Positions 43,037-51,082 are shown, numbered from the stretch's first letter. The stretch: DNA of 57,797 bases from an uncultured Chloroflexota bacterium (GCA_902786265.1 CADACE010000030.1:1-57797); one strand, 5' to 3'. Numbers and translations: made by a program. Notes: generated by a model not told the origin, from the letters alone.

Positions 43037-44242
43037 ATGGAAGATAACAACAAATCAGGGAACATTTTCAGGAAGGCAGCCGGATTCGCTTCTTCAGCCA
43101 AAAATGCTGTCAATAAAACAAAAAAGGCGGCAGAAGAAGCAGGGATCACCCGGGAATCCGTGACAGACGCGGCAAAGAAGACAAAAGATGTCCTGGTCAA
43201 AACCGGAACCGGCGCAGTGGCAGCCGGCAAAGCCGCGCAGGATTCCTACATCAAATACAGAGACGCCGTGATACATAAGATGGACCAGAATGGCGACGGT
43301 CAGGTGGACGTCGTTGATATCATCATCCTGAGTCTGAAAATCCCCGGTGTCCGTATCAACAGGGCACAGTTTTTGAGGAAGGAATTATTCAAAAACCACC
43401 CTCAGGAAGTGATCGAGAAAGCCATCGCGGAAACACCCGCAAAAGCCGGGATCCCCCGCGAAGAGATCGACAAAATCGCCGATGAAGTGATCAATTTTGA
43501 ACGAAACTGCGTCTCCGGGATCTCCGCCGCGCTCGGTATGCCCGGCGGCGTTGCAATGGCAGCGACCATCCCGGCGGATATTGTCCAATATTACGGCTAC
43601 ACTATGCGTGCCGCGCAGAAGCTGCTTTATCTCTACGGATTTCCGGAAATTGAATTTGATGATAATGATCTGAACCTGGATACGGAAACCATCAATGTAC
43701 TGACGCTGTGCCTGGGTGTCATGTACGGCGCGGCCGGTGCGAACAACGCGGTGAAAGCCATGGCAAAAGCCCTCGCCGCCGGTGTGGAAAAACAGCTGCA
43801 GCGGATGGCACTGACCAAAGGCACCTTTTATCCCTTCGTAAAAAATGTTGCCAAATGGTTCGGTGTCAAAATGACGAAGCAGATCTTTGCCGGGTTCTTC
43901 AGGAAGTCGATCCCCGTGGTCGGCGGTGTGATCGGAGGCGGGATCACGTTCGTGTCTTTCAAACCCTGCTGCAACCGGCTGAAAAGTGTGCTGATGGATA
44001 CACTGCTCTCGAACCCGGATCATGTTTCGGATTCGGAAGAGGATGCCATCGTCATCGACATCCTCAGCGGTACTGAAAGCCCGGATGCGGATGAACTTGA
44101 AAAAGGGGGCAGGATTCAGGATTCACAGATCAGAGATTCTGATTCGCATGACTCATTGGTGAATCCTGACTTGGATCTTAAAATTGAAAACGATCCGGAG
44201 GCGGAAACCGAAGAAGAGCTGTTCGGAGATGAGGCTGAATAA
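43037..44242 (+). CDS. EcsC-family protein with an EF-hand-like loop and repeat-derived tail
   Basis: The protein has 401 residues. A helical, Ala/Lys-rich N-terminus (1-75) is followed by a Ca-binding loop DQNGDGQVDVVD at 83-94. Residues about 150-330 match EcsC (PF12787): GISAALGMPGGVAMAATIPADIVQYYGY, LCLGVMYGAAG and GGVIGGGITF. EcsC in Bacillus neighbours an ABC exporter, but its biochemical role is unknown. Near the C-terminus QDSQIRDSDSHDSLVNPDL is encoded by a dispersed element (44111-44176), followed by an acidic end. The ribosome binding site is weak. It is followed by the promoter of the cysteine operon. Confidence 0.8.
   Translation: MEDNNKSGNIFRKAAGFASSAKNAVNKTKKAAEEAGITRESVTDAAKKTKDVLVKTGTGAVAAGKAAQDSYIKYRDAVIHKMDQNGDGQVDVVDIIILSLKIPGVRINRAQFLRKELFKNHPQEVIEKAIAETPAKAGIPREEIDKIADEVINFERNCVSGISAALGMPGGVAMAATIPADIVQYYGYTMRAAQKLLYLYGFPEIEFDDNDLNLDTETINVLTLCLGVMYGAAGANNAVKAMAKALAAGVEKQLQRMALTKGTFYPFVKNVAKWFGVKMTKQIFAGFFRKSIPVVGGVIGGGITFVSFKPCCNRLKSVLMDTLLSNPDHVSDSEEDAIVIDILSGTESPDADELEKGGRIQDSQIRDSDSHDSLVNPDLDLKIENDPEAETEEELFGDEAE
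44111..44176 (+). repeat. Dispersed GATTCAGGATTC element, full copy inside the EcsC gene
   Basis: AGGATTCAGGATTCA, GATCAGAGATTCTGATTC, GCATGACTCATTGGTGAATC, CTGACTTGGAT. It is nearly the same as 44594-44658, only 480 bp away, and as 11804-11865 read on the minus strand. Confidence 0.8.
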
Positions 44243-44330
44243 ATACCGGCAGCAGGCTTTTGAGAAAACCACCCCGTATCGCCTTATGAAAAAGTAATCA
44301 ATCAAGAATAACATAATTCTACTTTTCCTA

Positions 44331-44359
44331 TTGATTTTATAGTATTTCTATGGTATATT
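44331..44359 (+). promoter_or_regulatory. Promoter of the mccB-mccA-like operon leader
   Basis: TTGATT (44331-44336) and TATATT (44354-44359) have a 17-bp spacer. Transcription would begin near 44366, giving a ~190-nt leader before the terminator end. Confidence 0.75.
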
Positions 44360-44403
44360 AACCTCCATCAGATAAAGATGCAGCAGATCGGTGAGAGGAA
44401 TTT

Positions 44404-44502
44404 ATGACAGCACTCAATTGCTCGTGTACAAAGATATACAGAACCCGGACACAGACATGTTCAGGCGGTATGCGTCGTGCTGAGTTTTCATTGAACTGCT
44501 GA
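44404..44502 (+). CDS. Cys-containing leader peptide of the cysteine-synthesis operon
   Basis: The 32-codon frame starts with ATG after AGAGG (5 nt gap) and ends TGC TGA. Cys codons are at positions 6, 8, 19 and 32, 12.5% of the peptide. It lies between a good promoter and an intrinsic terminator, upstream of genes that make cysteine. CCCGGACA (44444-44451, codons 14-16) is perfectly complementary to TGTCCGGG (44526-44533) in the terminator. A ribosome waiting for Cys-tRNA at codon 8 would leave that segment free. Attenuation is inferred; no product beyond the control function is expected. Confidence 0.65.
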   Translation: MTALNCSCTKIYRTRTQTCSGGMRRAEFSLNC

Positions 44503-44525
44503 ACATCGTATATTTTATGAATTAT

Positions 44526-44557
44526 TGTCCGGGAGAAAATCACTCCCGGATTTTTTT
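44526..44557 (+). terminator. Attenuator terminator of the mccB-mccA-like operon
   Basis: TCCGGGAG (44528-44535) pairs with CTCCCGGA (44543-44550) around a 7-nt loop, then seven T (44551-44557). It lies 25 nt past the leader stop codon. Its 5' arm can instead pair with 44444-44451. Confidence 0.85.
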
Positions 44558-44593
44558 ACGGGCTGCACATATCTGATATACAAGGAAATAAAA

Positions 44594-44658
44594 AGGATTC
44601 AGGTGTCAGGTTTCAGAGATTCTGATTTTCACGACGCATTGGTGAATCCTGATTTGGA
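44594..44658 (+). repeat. Dispersed GATTCAGG element between attenuator and mccB-like gene
   Basis: AGGATTCAGG, TTTCAGAGATTCTGATTT, TCACGACGCATTGGTGAATC, CTGATTTGGA. Its 3' end, TTGGAGG, supplies the ribosome binding site of the gene at 44667. Confidence 0.75.
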
Positions 44659-44666
44659 GGATAAAA

Positions 44667-45824
44667 ATGGCAAACTACAAGCATATTGATTCTGCATTGA
44701 TCCATGGCGGAATTTATGGAGACAAAACGACCGGCGCGGTAAATACACCGATCTTTCAGACTTCCACCTACGAACAAAGAGGCCTTGGTGAAAATACAGG
44801 CTGGGAATACTCAAGGACCGGAAATCCGACACGGGCAGCTTTGGAAGCCCTGATCGCCGAACTCGAATCCGGAACAGCCGGGTTTGCCTTCGGTTCCGGT
44901 ATGGCAGCCATCACGGCGGTCCTGAGTCTCTTCAAGTCCGGAGATGAAGTGATCATTTCCTCGAATGTTTACGGCGGTACCTTCCGCGTCCTGGACAAGG
45001 TTTTCAATAATTTCGGCCTCACTTACAAAATCGTCGACACGACTGACCTGAAGAATCTGGAAAATAACATTTCCAACCGCACTGTGGCGATCCTCGTGGA
45101 AAGTCCCGCGAACCCACTGCTGACAATTACAGATCTGGCCGCTGTGTCCGCCATCGCGAAAGGGCACGGGCTCCTTACCATTGTTGACAATACCTTCATG
45201 ACCCCCTACCTGCAGCGCCCTATCGAACTGGGCGCGGATATTGTCATCCACAGCGCGACAAAATACCTCGGCGGACACAGCGACCTGGTCGCGGGCCTTG
45301 TGGTCGTAAAGGACCGGGAACTTGCCGAACGGCTCGCGTTCATTCAAAACGCAACCGGCGGAATTCTCGGACCTTTTGATTCATTTCTGCTCATCCGCGG
45401 AATAAAAACGCTCGGCGTCCGCATGGACCGGCACATTGAAAACGCTGAAGCCGCGGCGAATTTCCTGCAGAACCATAAAGCGGTCAAAAAGGTATATTAT
45501 CCCGGTTTACCGAATGCTCAGGGCTATGAGATCAACCGCAGACAGGCGAAAAACGGCGGAGCAATGATCTCCTTTGAGCTGTATGAAAACTATGATATCC
45601 GCAGGTTTTTCAAAAGCCTGCGTCTCATCGCCCTCGCGGAAAGTCTCGGCGGGGTGGAAAGCCTGGTCTGCCATCCGGCAAGCATGACGCACGCTTCCAT
45701 TCCGAAGGAAATCCGTGATAAAGTCGGCATTACGGAAGGGCTCATCCGCCTTTCGATCGGCATCGAAAATATCAATGACCTGATCGCTGACCTTGACCGC
45801 GCGATCGCGGAAAGTGAGATGTGA
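44667..45824 (+). CDS. Cystathionine gamma-lyase/synthase-type PLP enzyme (MccB/MetB family)
   Basis: The protein has 385 residues, full length for the Cys/Met metabolism PLP family. YSRTGNPTRAALE, FGSGMAAITAVL, the VDNTFMTPYLQRP strand and the PLP-lysine motif SATKYLGGHSD are present. It could cleave cystathionine to cysteine or make cystathionine from an O-acylhomoserine. Pairing with an MccA-like gene directly downstream favours reverse transsulfuration as in Bacillus yrhA-yrhB (inference). GGAGGAT lies 5 nt before the ATG. Expression probably depends on the Cys-codon attenuator at 44404-44557. Confidence 0.83.
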   Translation: MANYKHIDSALIHGGIYGDKTTGAVNTPIFQTSTYEQRGLGENTGWEYSRTGNPTRAALEALIAELESGTAGFAFGSGMAAITAVLSLFKSGDEVIISSNVYGGTFRVLDKVFNNFGLTYKIVDTTDLKNLENNISNRTVAILVESPANPLLTITDLAAVSAIAKGHGLLTIVDNTFMTPYLQRPIELGADIVIHSATKYLGGHSDLVAGLVVVKDRELAERLAFIQNATGGILGPFDSFLLIRGIKTLGVRMDRHIENAEAAANFLQNHKAVKKVYYPGLPNAQGYEINRRQAKNGGAMISFELYENYDIRRFFKSLRLIALAESLGGVESLVCHPASMTHASIPKEIRDKVGITEGLIRLSIGIENINDLIADLDRAIAESEM

Positions 45825-45825
45825 G

Positions 45826-46743
45826 ATGAATATCTATAGATCCATGCAGGAATTGATCGGGAAAACACCGCTTGTGCAGCTGAGCCATCTGGATCTTCCC
45901 GAAGGAGTGAATCTGTTCGCCAAGCTGGAGCTGTTCAACCCCGGCGGCAGCGTAAAGGACCGCACCGGCAAGTATATGATCGAAGACGCGGAAAGAAAAG
46001 GGCTGCTGAAGCCCGGCGGGACAATCGTCGAAGGGACTGCAGGCAATACCGGGATCGGGATCGCCTTTGCCGCACTGAACCGGGGATACAGGGTCATCTT
46101 TGTGGTTCCGCTGAAATTCTCAGTGGAAAAGCAGATCCTCATGCGGGCTTTGGGCGCTGAGATCATCAACACGCCCCGGGAAGACGGAATGCTCGGTGCG
46201 GAGAAAAAAGCTGATGAGCTGGTGGAGACGATCCCCGGCGCCATCTCCCTGCGGCAGTTCAAGAATATGGCCAACCCGCAGGCACATTACGAGACAACAG
46301 GTCCGGAAATCTGGCAGGATCTTGACGGGAAAATCGATTATCTGGTTGCCGGAGCGGGAAGCGGCGGAACCTATTCCGGTGTCATGAAGTATCTGAAGGG
46401 GCAGAACCCATCGATCCGGGGCGTCCTTGCCGACCCTGTCGGTTCCACGATGGGCGGCGGGGAACATGCTGATTACAACATCGAAGGGATCGGGAATGAC
46501 TTCATCGCCGATACCATGGATATGTCCCTGGTCGATAAGGTGATCAAGGTAAATGATGACGACGCTTTTTCCGGCTCCCGGCAGCTGGCGCAAAAAGAAG
46601 GGATCATCGCCGGCTCCTCCTCCGGCGCCGCATTTTCGGCAGCGAAAAAACTGATCGCCGAAGGCGCGAAGGGCAATATCGTGGTGATCCTGCCCGACCG
46701 CGGCGACCGATATTTCAGCAAAAATCTGTATGAACAGCCCTGA
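45826..46743 (+). CDS. Cysteine synthase/MccA-type cystathionine beta-synthase
   Basis: The protein has 305 residues, a fold-type II PLP enzyme. IGKTPLVQLSHLDLP and the PLP-lysine site NPGGSVKDRTGKYMIEDA are clear. The phosphate loop GTAGNTGIG and the late GSSSGAAF close the site. The EGTAGNTGIGIAFAA variant resembles MccA, which uses O-acetylserine and homocysteine, more than CysK. There is no CBS regulatory domain. The ATG lies 1 bp after the preceding stop, so it is cotranscribed and coupled. Together the two genes would turn homocysteine into cysteine. Confidence 0.83.
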   Translation: MNIYRSMQELIGKTPLVQLSHLDLPEGVNLFAKLELFNPGGSVKDRTGKYMIEDAERKGLLKPGGTIVEGTAGNTGIGIAFAALNRGYRVIFVVPLKFSVEKQILMRALGAEIINTPREDGMLGAEKKADELVETIPGAISLRQFKNMANPQAHYETTGPEIWQDLDGKIDYLVAGAGSGGTYSGVMKYLKGQNPSIRGVLADPVGSTMGGGEHADYNIEGIGNDFIADTMDMSLVDKVIKVNDDDAFSGSRQLAQKEGIIAGSSSGAAFSAAKKLIAEGAKGNIVVILPDRGDRYFSKNLYEQP

Positions 46744-46752
46744 CTCAATCAC

Positions 46753-46824
46753 GGGGACGGTTTTCATGAGGCGACTGCGCCGAATGGAGGCTGTCCCTTC
46801 GGATGTTATTTTTGAACCGTCTCC
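46753..46824. repeat. GGGGACGG-type long stem between mccA-like and DUF2318 genes
   Basis: GGGGACGGTTTTCA (46753-46766) pairs with TGAACCGTCTCC (46813-46824), with a 2-nt bulge and one wobble. It lies just before the ribosome binding site of the next gene and could partly separate its expression from the cysteine operon. Confidence 0.6.
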
Positions 46825-46844
46825 GGTCAAAAATTGGAGTTATG

Positions 46845-47342
46845 ATGAAGAAAAAATGGATATTGCCTGTCATCGCAGGCGTAATTGTAATCATCGCGCT
46901 GGCCGTGATTTTCCTTGTACCAAAAAAGAGTGAGGAACCCGGTCTGTATGCCGATCAGGACCGGAACGGAAACATCGTGATTCGGGCGAAAAACCTTTCC
47001 CATGATCAGGTTTCTTTCATCCGCGTCGCGGCTGACAGCAAAATCGAACTGCTCGCGCATATTGGTGATGACGGAAAAGTAAAGGCAGCTCTCGGTACCT
47101 GCCAATCCTGCAACGGATCTCCTTATGCTTATTACACGCAGGAAGGGGATGAATTGATTTGCAATAACTGCGGACTTCGTTTTCCTCTGAGTGTCATCGA
47201 TGAACCCGGCAGCGGCTGCCATCCGATTTCCATTCCGCCTTCAATCATTTCTGAAACAAACGAAGGCATTGTGCTGAATAAGGAGGCACTGATGCAGTAT
47301 GAAGGCTTATTTACGAAAATTACAGACCATAACCTGCGATGA
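46845..47342 (+). CDS. DUF2318 membrane-anchored metal-binding protein
   Basis: The protein has 165 residues. An N-terminal helix (about residues 5-24, IAGVIVIIALAVIFLV) anchors it outside the membrane. The soluble part has TCQSC and CNNCGLRF pairs and a late GSGCHPI, the pattern of DUF2318/FtrD-like domains linked to iron or copper handling. The second ATG of a pair (46842, 46845) gives the better distance to GGAG. Its stop overlaps the start of the HMA-SafE gene (ATGA), so the two act together, probably in metal transfer across the membrane (inference). Confidence 0.78.
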   Translation: MKKKWILPVIAGVIVIIALAVIFLVPKKSEEPGLYADQDRNGNIVIRAKNLSHDQVSFIRVAADSKIELLAHIGDDGKVKAALGTCQSCNGSPYAYYTQEGDELICNNCGLRFPLSVIDEPGSGCHPISIPPSIISETNEGIVLNKEALMQYEGLFTKITDHNLR

Positions 47343-48622
47343 CAAAAACCCGTACGATCCATATCCGCGGAATGTTCTGCGAACACTGCGAGACCCGGAT
47401 CCGCAAGGCGCTCCTTTCCCTTCCCGGGGTTGAAGAAGCCGAAGCCTCTTTTGAGAAGGAAAGCGCTGTTATTACCTGCAGCGGTGAGATGGTCAGCGAT
47501 TCCGTCCTGCAAAAATGTATAGAGGACGCGGGATACGAGATGGTTCCGGAGGATAACAATTCCCTCCAAAGCCTTTCGATCATTGTGATCCTGATGGCAA
47601 TATGGGCAATCGCGAGACATATGGGATGGACCCGGGTTTTTAATCTCTTCCCGCGCATCGAAACATCCCTCAGCCTGGGAGCTTTATTTGTAACCGGTCT
47701 GCTGACCGGTGTCCATTGCATCGCGATGTGCGGAGGGATCAACCTGACCCAGAGCGTCCTTTCATCATCCGCGAAAACCCGGCTCTTTCAATCAAATCTG
47801 CTCTATCAGGCAGGGCGGGTGCTCTCGTATACTGTCATTGGGGCGGCTGCCGGCGGTATCGGCAAGGTCTTAGCCCTGAGCGGAAGGGGAAAAGGTATTA
47901 TTGAAATCATCGCCGGCTGCGCGATCATTATCATGGCAGTCAACATGCTGGGCGGGTTCAAACCACTGCGCCGGTTTCATTTTACTTTGTCCGCGAAAAT
48001 TTATTCCGGGTTTTCCGAACGCATAAAAGCCAATTCTTCCTTCGTGATCGGGCTGCTGAACGGTTTGATGCCCTGCGGTCCGCTGCAATCCATGCAAATC
48101 TATGCGCTTTCCGCCGGCAGCGCGCCGCGTGGAGCCTTATCCATGCTGGTGTTCAGCCTCGGAACAGTGCCGCTGATGCTGGGGTTTGGTTTGGTTTCCG
48201 GCCGTTTGAACCGGAAATACACACAGGTAATGCTGAAGGTCTCCGCCCTGCTGATTTTTGTGATGGGGCTGAATATGGTCGGGAATGGGTTTTCATTATC
48301 CGGTGTCAGCGTTTCGCGGGTGAATTCAGCCAGGGCGGTCACGGGAATGCAGTCTGACGGCATACAGATCCTGCGGACAGAGATCGACTACGGTTCCTAT
48401 CCGGCTGTAAAAGTCAAAGCGGGTGTGCCCGTCCGCTGGTCGATCATTGTCCCGGAGGAAAAGCTGAACGGCTGCAACGGGGAGATTTTGATCCCGGCCC
48501 TGGATGTGGATCTGGTGCTGCATGCAGGTGAGAATATTCTGGAATTTACGGCCGGGGAACCCGGTGTGATCCCGTACTCCTGCTGGATGGGGATGATCCG
48601 GAGCACGATCGAAGCGGAATAG
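47339..48622 (+). CDS. HMA domain - SafE/UreH-type membrane protein with cupredoxin-like tail
   Basis: The protein has 427 residues. Residues 1-70 are a heavy-metal-associated domain with metal loop GMFCEHC. Membrane helices from about 80 to 320 match the sulfite exporter TauE/SafE-like family (PF13386), including HCIAMCGGI and LNGLMPCGPLQ. The final ~90 residues form a beta-rich domain (VPVRWSIIVPEEKLNGCNG, PYSCWMG) reminiscent of cupredoxins. Such fusions are common in copper homeostasis or cytochrome oxidase copper supply. It is coupled by a 4-bp overlap to the DUF2318 gene. The cargo is probably Cu(I), not proven. Confidence 0.82.
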   Translation: MTKTRTIHIRGMFCEHCETRIRKALLSLPGVEEAEASFEKESAVITCSGEMVSDSVLQKCIEDAGYEMVPEDNNSLQSLSIIVILMAIWAIARHMGWTRVFNLFPRIETSLSLGALFVTGLLTGVHCIAMCGGINLTQSVLSSSAKTRLFQSNLLYQAGRVLSYTVIGAAAGGIGKVLALSGRGKGIIEIIAGCAIIIMAVNMLGGFKPLRRFHFTLSAKIYSGFSERIKANSSFVIGLLNGLMPCGPLQSMQIYALSAGSAPRGALSMLVFSLGTVPLMLGFGLVSGRLNRKYTQVMLKVSALLIFVMGLNMVGNGFSLSGVSVSRVNSARAVTGMQSDGIQILRTEIDYGSYPAVKVKAGVPVRWSIIVPEEKLNGCNGEILIPALDVDLVLHAGENILEFTAGEPGVIPYSCWMGMIRSTIEAE

Positions 48623-48628
48623 CTTATA

Positions 48629-49558
48629 TCATAAGCTGTATTTTGGAATGGACATCACATCGTACGGTGTGGTCTGATATACAAAATAATTGAGCCAATT
48701 TGAATAAAGCAGGTTCCCGCAGGACCGCCAGTGGACGACCGGCGAAAGACTGTCATCATCATTCGGATAATAATTTTCCGGAATATGGATCGGCAGCCCC
48801 GCAGCCTTATCCCGCTGGTACTCCTTCTCCAGCGTATCCGGATCATATTCCGCATGTCCGGTCAGGTAAATCTGGCGTCCCCCGTTCGTTGACACCGCGT
48901 AAACACCGGCCTTTTCGCTTTCTGCCAGGATCTTCAGTTCGGGGATCCTCAAAATATCTTTTTTATCGAAAGTCGTATGCCGGGAATGCGGGATCATAAA
49001 AACATCATCAAAACCCCGGAAAAGAATGGAACCCTTATGGGTCACCCGATGCTCAAAAACCCCAATGAGCTTTTCCGGCAGGCTCTCTTTGGGAATACCA
49101 TAATGATAGTACAATGAAGCCTGCGCTCCCCAGCAGATATGCAGGGTGCTGTACACATGGGACTTGCTCCAATCCAGAATTTCACAAAATTCTTTCCAAT
49201 AATCGACCAGCTCAAAAGGGAGATTTTCTATCGGAGCGCCTGTTATGATCATGCCGTCAAAGAACTGAGCCTTATATTCATCAAAATCATGATAAAACGA
49301 CAGCATATGATCCTGCGCGGTGTTTTGGGGAACATGCGACTTTACACACATCAGCTCCAGTTTGATCTGAAGCGGAGTATTTCCCAATACCCGGGCAAAT
49401 TGCGTCTCCGTCACGATTTTTGTCGGCATCAGGTTAAGCAGCAGGATCCGAAGCGGACGTATATCCTGTGACTCAGCCCTTTCCCTGTTCATGACAAAAA
49501 TATTTTCATTCGTCAATGTCTGCGAAGCAGGCAGGTCTTTTGGAATAATGATGGGCAT
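48629..49558 (-). CDS. metA: Homoserine O-acyltransferase (MetA)
   Basis: The protein has 309 residues, the usual MetA length. It begins MPIIIPKDLPASQTL, and the nucleophile elbow is HICWGAQASLYY with catalytic Cys; SRHTT and the HAEYDPDTL region complete the family pattern. It activates homoserine for sulfur transfer; in Firmicutes the donor is often acetyl-CoA, matching MetY, which prefers O-acetylhomoserine. AGGAGTGTT precedes the ATG; the longer open frame to 49789 is not coding. It is the second gene of the metY-metA operon, with a hairpin overlapping its ribosome binding site. Confidence 0.9.
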   Translation of the reverse strand: MPIIIPKDLPASQTLTNENIFVMNRERAESQDIRPLRILLLNLMPTKIVTETQFARVLGNTPLQIKLELMCVKSHVPQNTAQDHMLSFYHDFDEYKAQFFDGMIITGAPIENLPFELVDYWKEFCEILDWSKSHVYSTLHICWGAQASLYYHYGIPKESLPEKLIGVFEHRVTHKGSILFRGFDDVFMIPHSRHTTFDKKDILRIPELKILAESEKAGVYAVSTNGGRQIYLTGHAEYDPDTLEKEYQRDKAAGLPIHIPENYYPNDDDSLSPVVHWRSCGNLLYSNWLNYFVYQTTPYDVMSIPKYSL

Positions 49559-49570
49559 AACACTCCTGAA

Positions 49571-49611
49571 AAATCCTGCTGTGCTGTCTTGGGATAAACA
49601 GCACAGCAGGC
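49571..49611 (-). terminator. Strong hairpin with T-run between metY and metA
   Basis: CCTGCTGTGCTGT and ACAGCACAGCAGG are perfect 13-bp arms (49575-49587 and 49598-49610). On the minus strand ATTTTT follows, then AGGAGTG, the metA ribosome binding site. It should end part of the transcripts after metY, setting a metY:metA ratio. Confidence 0.75.
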
Positions 49612-49625
49612 CGAGAAGAAGGATA

Positions 49626-50915
49626 TCAGATTTGTCCGGCTGCGGCAAATCCCTTTTCGAGATCGGCAATGATGTCATCAATGTGCTCAGTACCGATGGA
49701 AAGACGGATGGTATTCGGATGGATGCCCTGGTCCTCCAGTTCCTCTTCAGACAATTGGGAATGGGTCGTGGTTGCGGGATGGATAACAAGTGATTTCACA
49801 TCCGCGACGTTGGCAAGCAGAGAGAAAATCTCCAATGCGTCGATGAAAGCGTGCGCTTCCTTCTGTCCGCCCTTGATATCGAAGGTAAAGATCGATCCTC
49901 CGCCATTCGGGAAATATTTCTGATAAAGATCATGCTGGGGATGATCCGGAAGCGACGGGTGGTTGACTTTTTCGACCTGAGGATGGTTTGCCAGGAATTC
50001 AATAACTTTCTTCGTGTTTTCCGCATGTCGTTCAACGCGAAGGGAAAGCGTCTCGACACCCTGTAAAAGCAGGAAAGCATTGAACGGAGAGATCGCTGCT
50101 CCGGTATCGCGGAGCAGGATCGCCCGGACATAGGTGACGAACGCGGCAGGCCCCGCGGCATCCACAAATGAAACGCCGTGATAGCTGGGGTTCGCGTCGG
50201 CGATCTGCGGGTATTTCCCCGCTGCTTTCCAGTCAAATTTACCGGAATCGACGATGATGCCGCCCAGGGTTGTCCCGTGCCCGCCGAGGAATTTCGTAGC
50301 GGAATGAACAACGATATCCGCGCCATGTTCGATCGGGCGGATCAGGTATGGGGTTCCGAACGTGTTATCGATAACGACCGGTATCCGGTTCTCGTGGGCT
50401 ATAGCAGCGACCGCGTCAATATCCGGAATATCGGAATTCGGGTTGCCCAGGGTTTCAATAAAGACAGCTTTCGTGTTCGGTTGGATCGCTGCCTTCACCT
50501 CGTCGAGGTCATGGATATCCACAAATGTGGTTTTGATCCCGTAAAGTTCCAGCGTGTGAGCCAGCAGGTTATAGCTGCCGCCGTAAATTGTCTTCTGAGC
50601 GACAATGTTGTCACCGGCTCCTGCCAGCGCCAGGATGCTGTAGGTCACTGCCGCCGCACCGGCTGACAACGCGAGGGCTGCCACACCGCCTTCCAGAGCC
50701 GCGACTCGTTTTTCCAATACATCCTGTGTCGAGTTTGTCAGACGGCCGTAAATATTTCCCGGATCGGCAAGCCCAAACCTGGCTGCCGCGTGAGCGGAAT
50801 TGTGGAAGACATAGGATGTCGTCTGATAAATCGGAACTGCCCGTGAATCTGTTGCGGGATCTGCCTGTTCCTGACCAACATGAAGCTGAAGGGTTTCGAA
50901 TTTATAAGTGGACAT
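49626..50915 (-). CDS. metY: O-acetylhomoserine sulfhydrylase (MetY)
   Basis: The protein has 429 residues, full length. FETLQLHVGQEQADPATDSRAVPIYQTTSY is the diagnostic N-terminus, with YGRLTNSTQDVLE, VVIDNTFGTPYLIRP and PLP-lysine site HSATKFLGGHGTTLGG following. It makes homocysteine from O-acetylhomoserine and sulfide in the cytoplasm. It is first in the metY-metA operon. AGAGGTATTATC stands before the ATG. Its 284-nt leader has a Met-rich peptide and terminator, so it should be expressed when charged Met-tRNA is scarce. Confidence 0.92.
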   Translation of the reverse strand: MSTYKFETLQLHVGQEQADPATDSRAVPIYQTTSYVFHNSAHAAARFGLADPGNIYGRLTNSTQDVLEKRVAALEGGVAALALSAGAAAVTYSILALAGAGDNIVAQKTIYGGSYNLLAHTLELYGIKTTFVDIHDLDEVKAAIQPNTKAVFIETLGNPNSDIPDIDAVAAIAHENRIPVVIDNTFGTPYLIRPIEHGADIVVHSATKFLGGHGTTLGGIIVDSGKFDWKAAGKYPQIADANPSYHGVSFVDAAGPAAFVTYVRAILLRDTGAAISPFNAFLLLQGVETLSLRVERHAENTKKVIEFLANHPQVEKVNHPSLPDHPQHDLYQKYFPNGGGSIFTFDIKGGQKEAHAFIDALEIFSLLANVADVKSLVIHPATTTHSQLSEEELEDQGIHPNTIRLSIGTEHIDDIIADLEKGFAAAGQI

Positions 50916-51014
50916 GATAATACCTCTTTCTGATTTTTTATGAATATCCGCTCTGACTCCTCTTTTCCGAACGGATGAATGAATTTACAACATCTGGCCC
51001 GAAGGCTGAAACAA

Positions 51015-51047
51015 CAAAAAACCGGAAGACTGCTGAGCCCTCCGGTT
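51015..51047 (-). terminator. Attenuator terminator of the metY-metA operon
   Basis: As RNA, AACCGGAGGGCU (51047-51036) pairs fully with AGUCUUCCGGUU (51031-51020), including two wobbles, around a CAGC loop. A U-run follows (51021-51016). It lies 27 nt past the Met-leader stop codon. Confidence 0.88.
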
Positions 51048-51082
51048 GAATAAACAGATTCCGCTGATGAGAACTCAAACAG
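51030..51082 (-). promoter_or_regulatory. Antiterminator pairing of the met leader
   Basis: As RNA, CUGUUUGAGUUCUC (51082-51069, containing the leader UGA) pairs with GAGGGCUCAGCAG (51042-51030), giving 13 pairs with one bulge and three wobbles. This is incompatible with the terminator stem. A ribosome at the leader stop codon would mask it. Confidence 0.75.

Noticed and set aside
44366..44560. SAM (S-box) or T-box riboswitch before the mccB-like gene
   Set aside because: No S-box core or T-box specifier/GGUGG features are seen. The pairing of 44383-44392 with 44501-44512 could close a multi-branched fold, so an unknown riboswitch is not excluded, but the leader frame explains the region better.
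49559..49789. N-terminal extension of MetA
   Set aside because: It reads through the intergenic hairpin and the end of metY. Family length and the ribosome binding site support ATG 49558.
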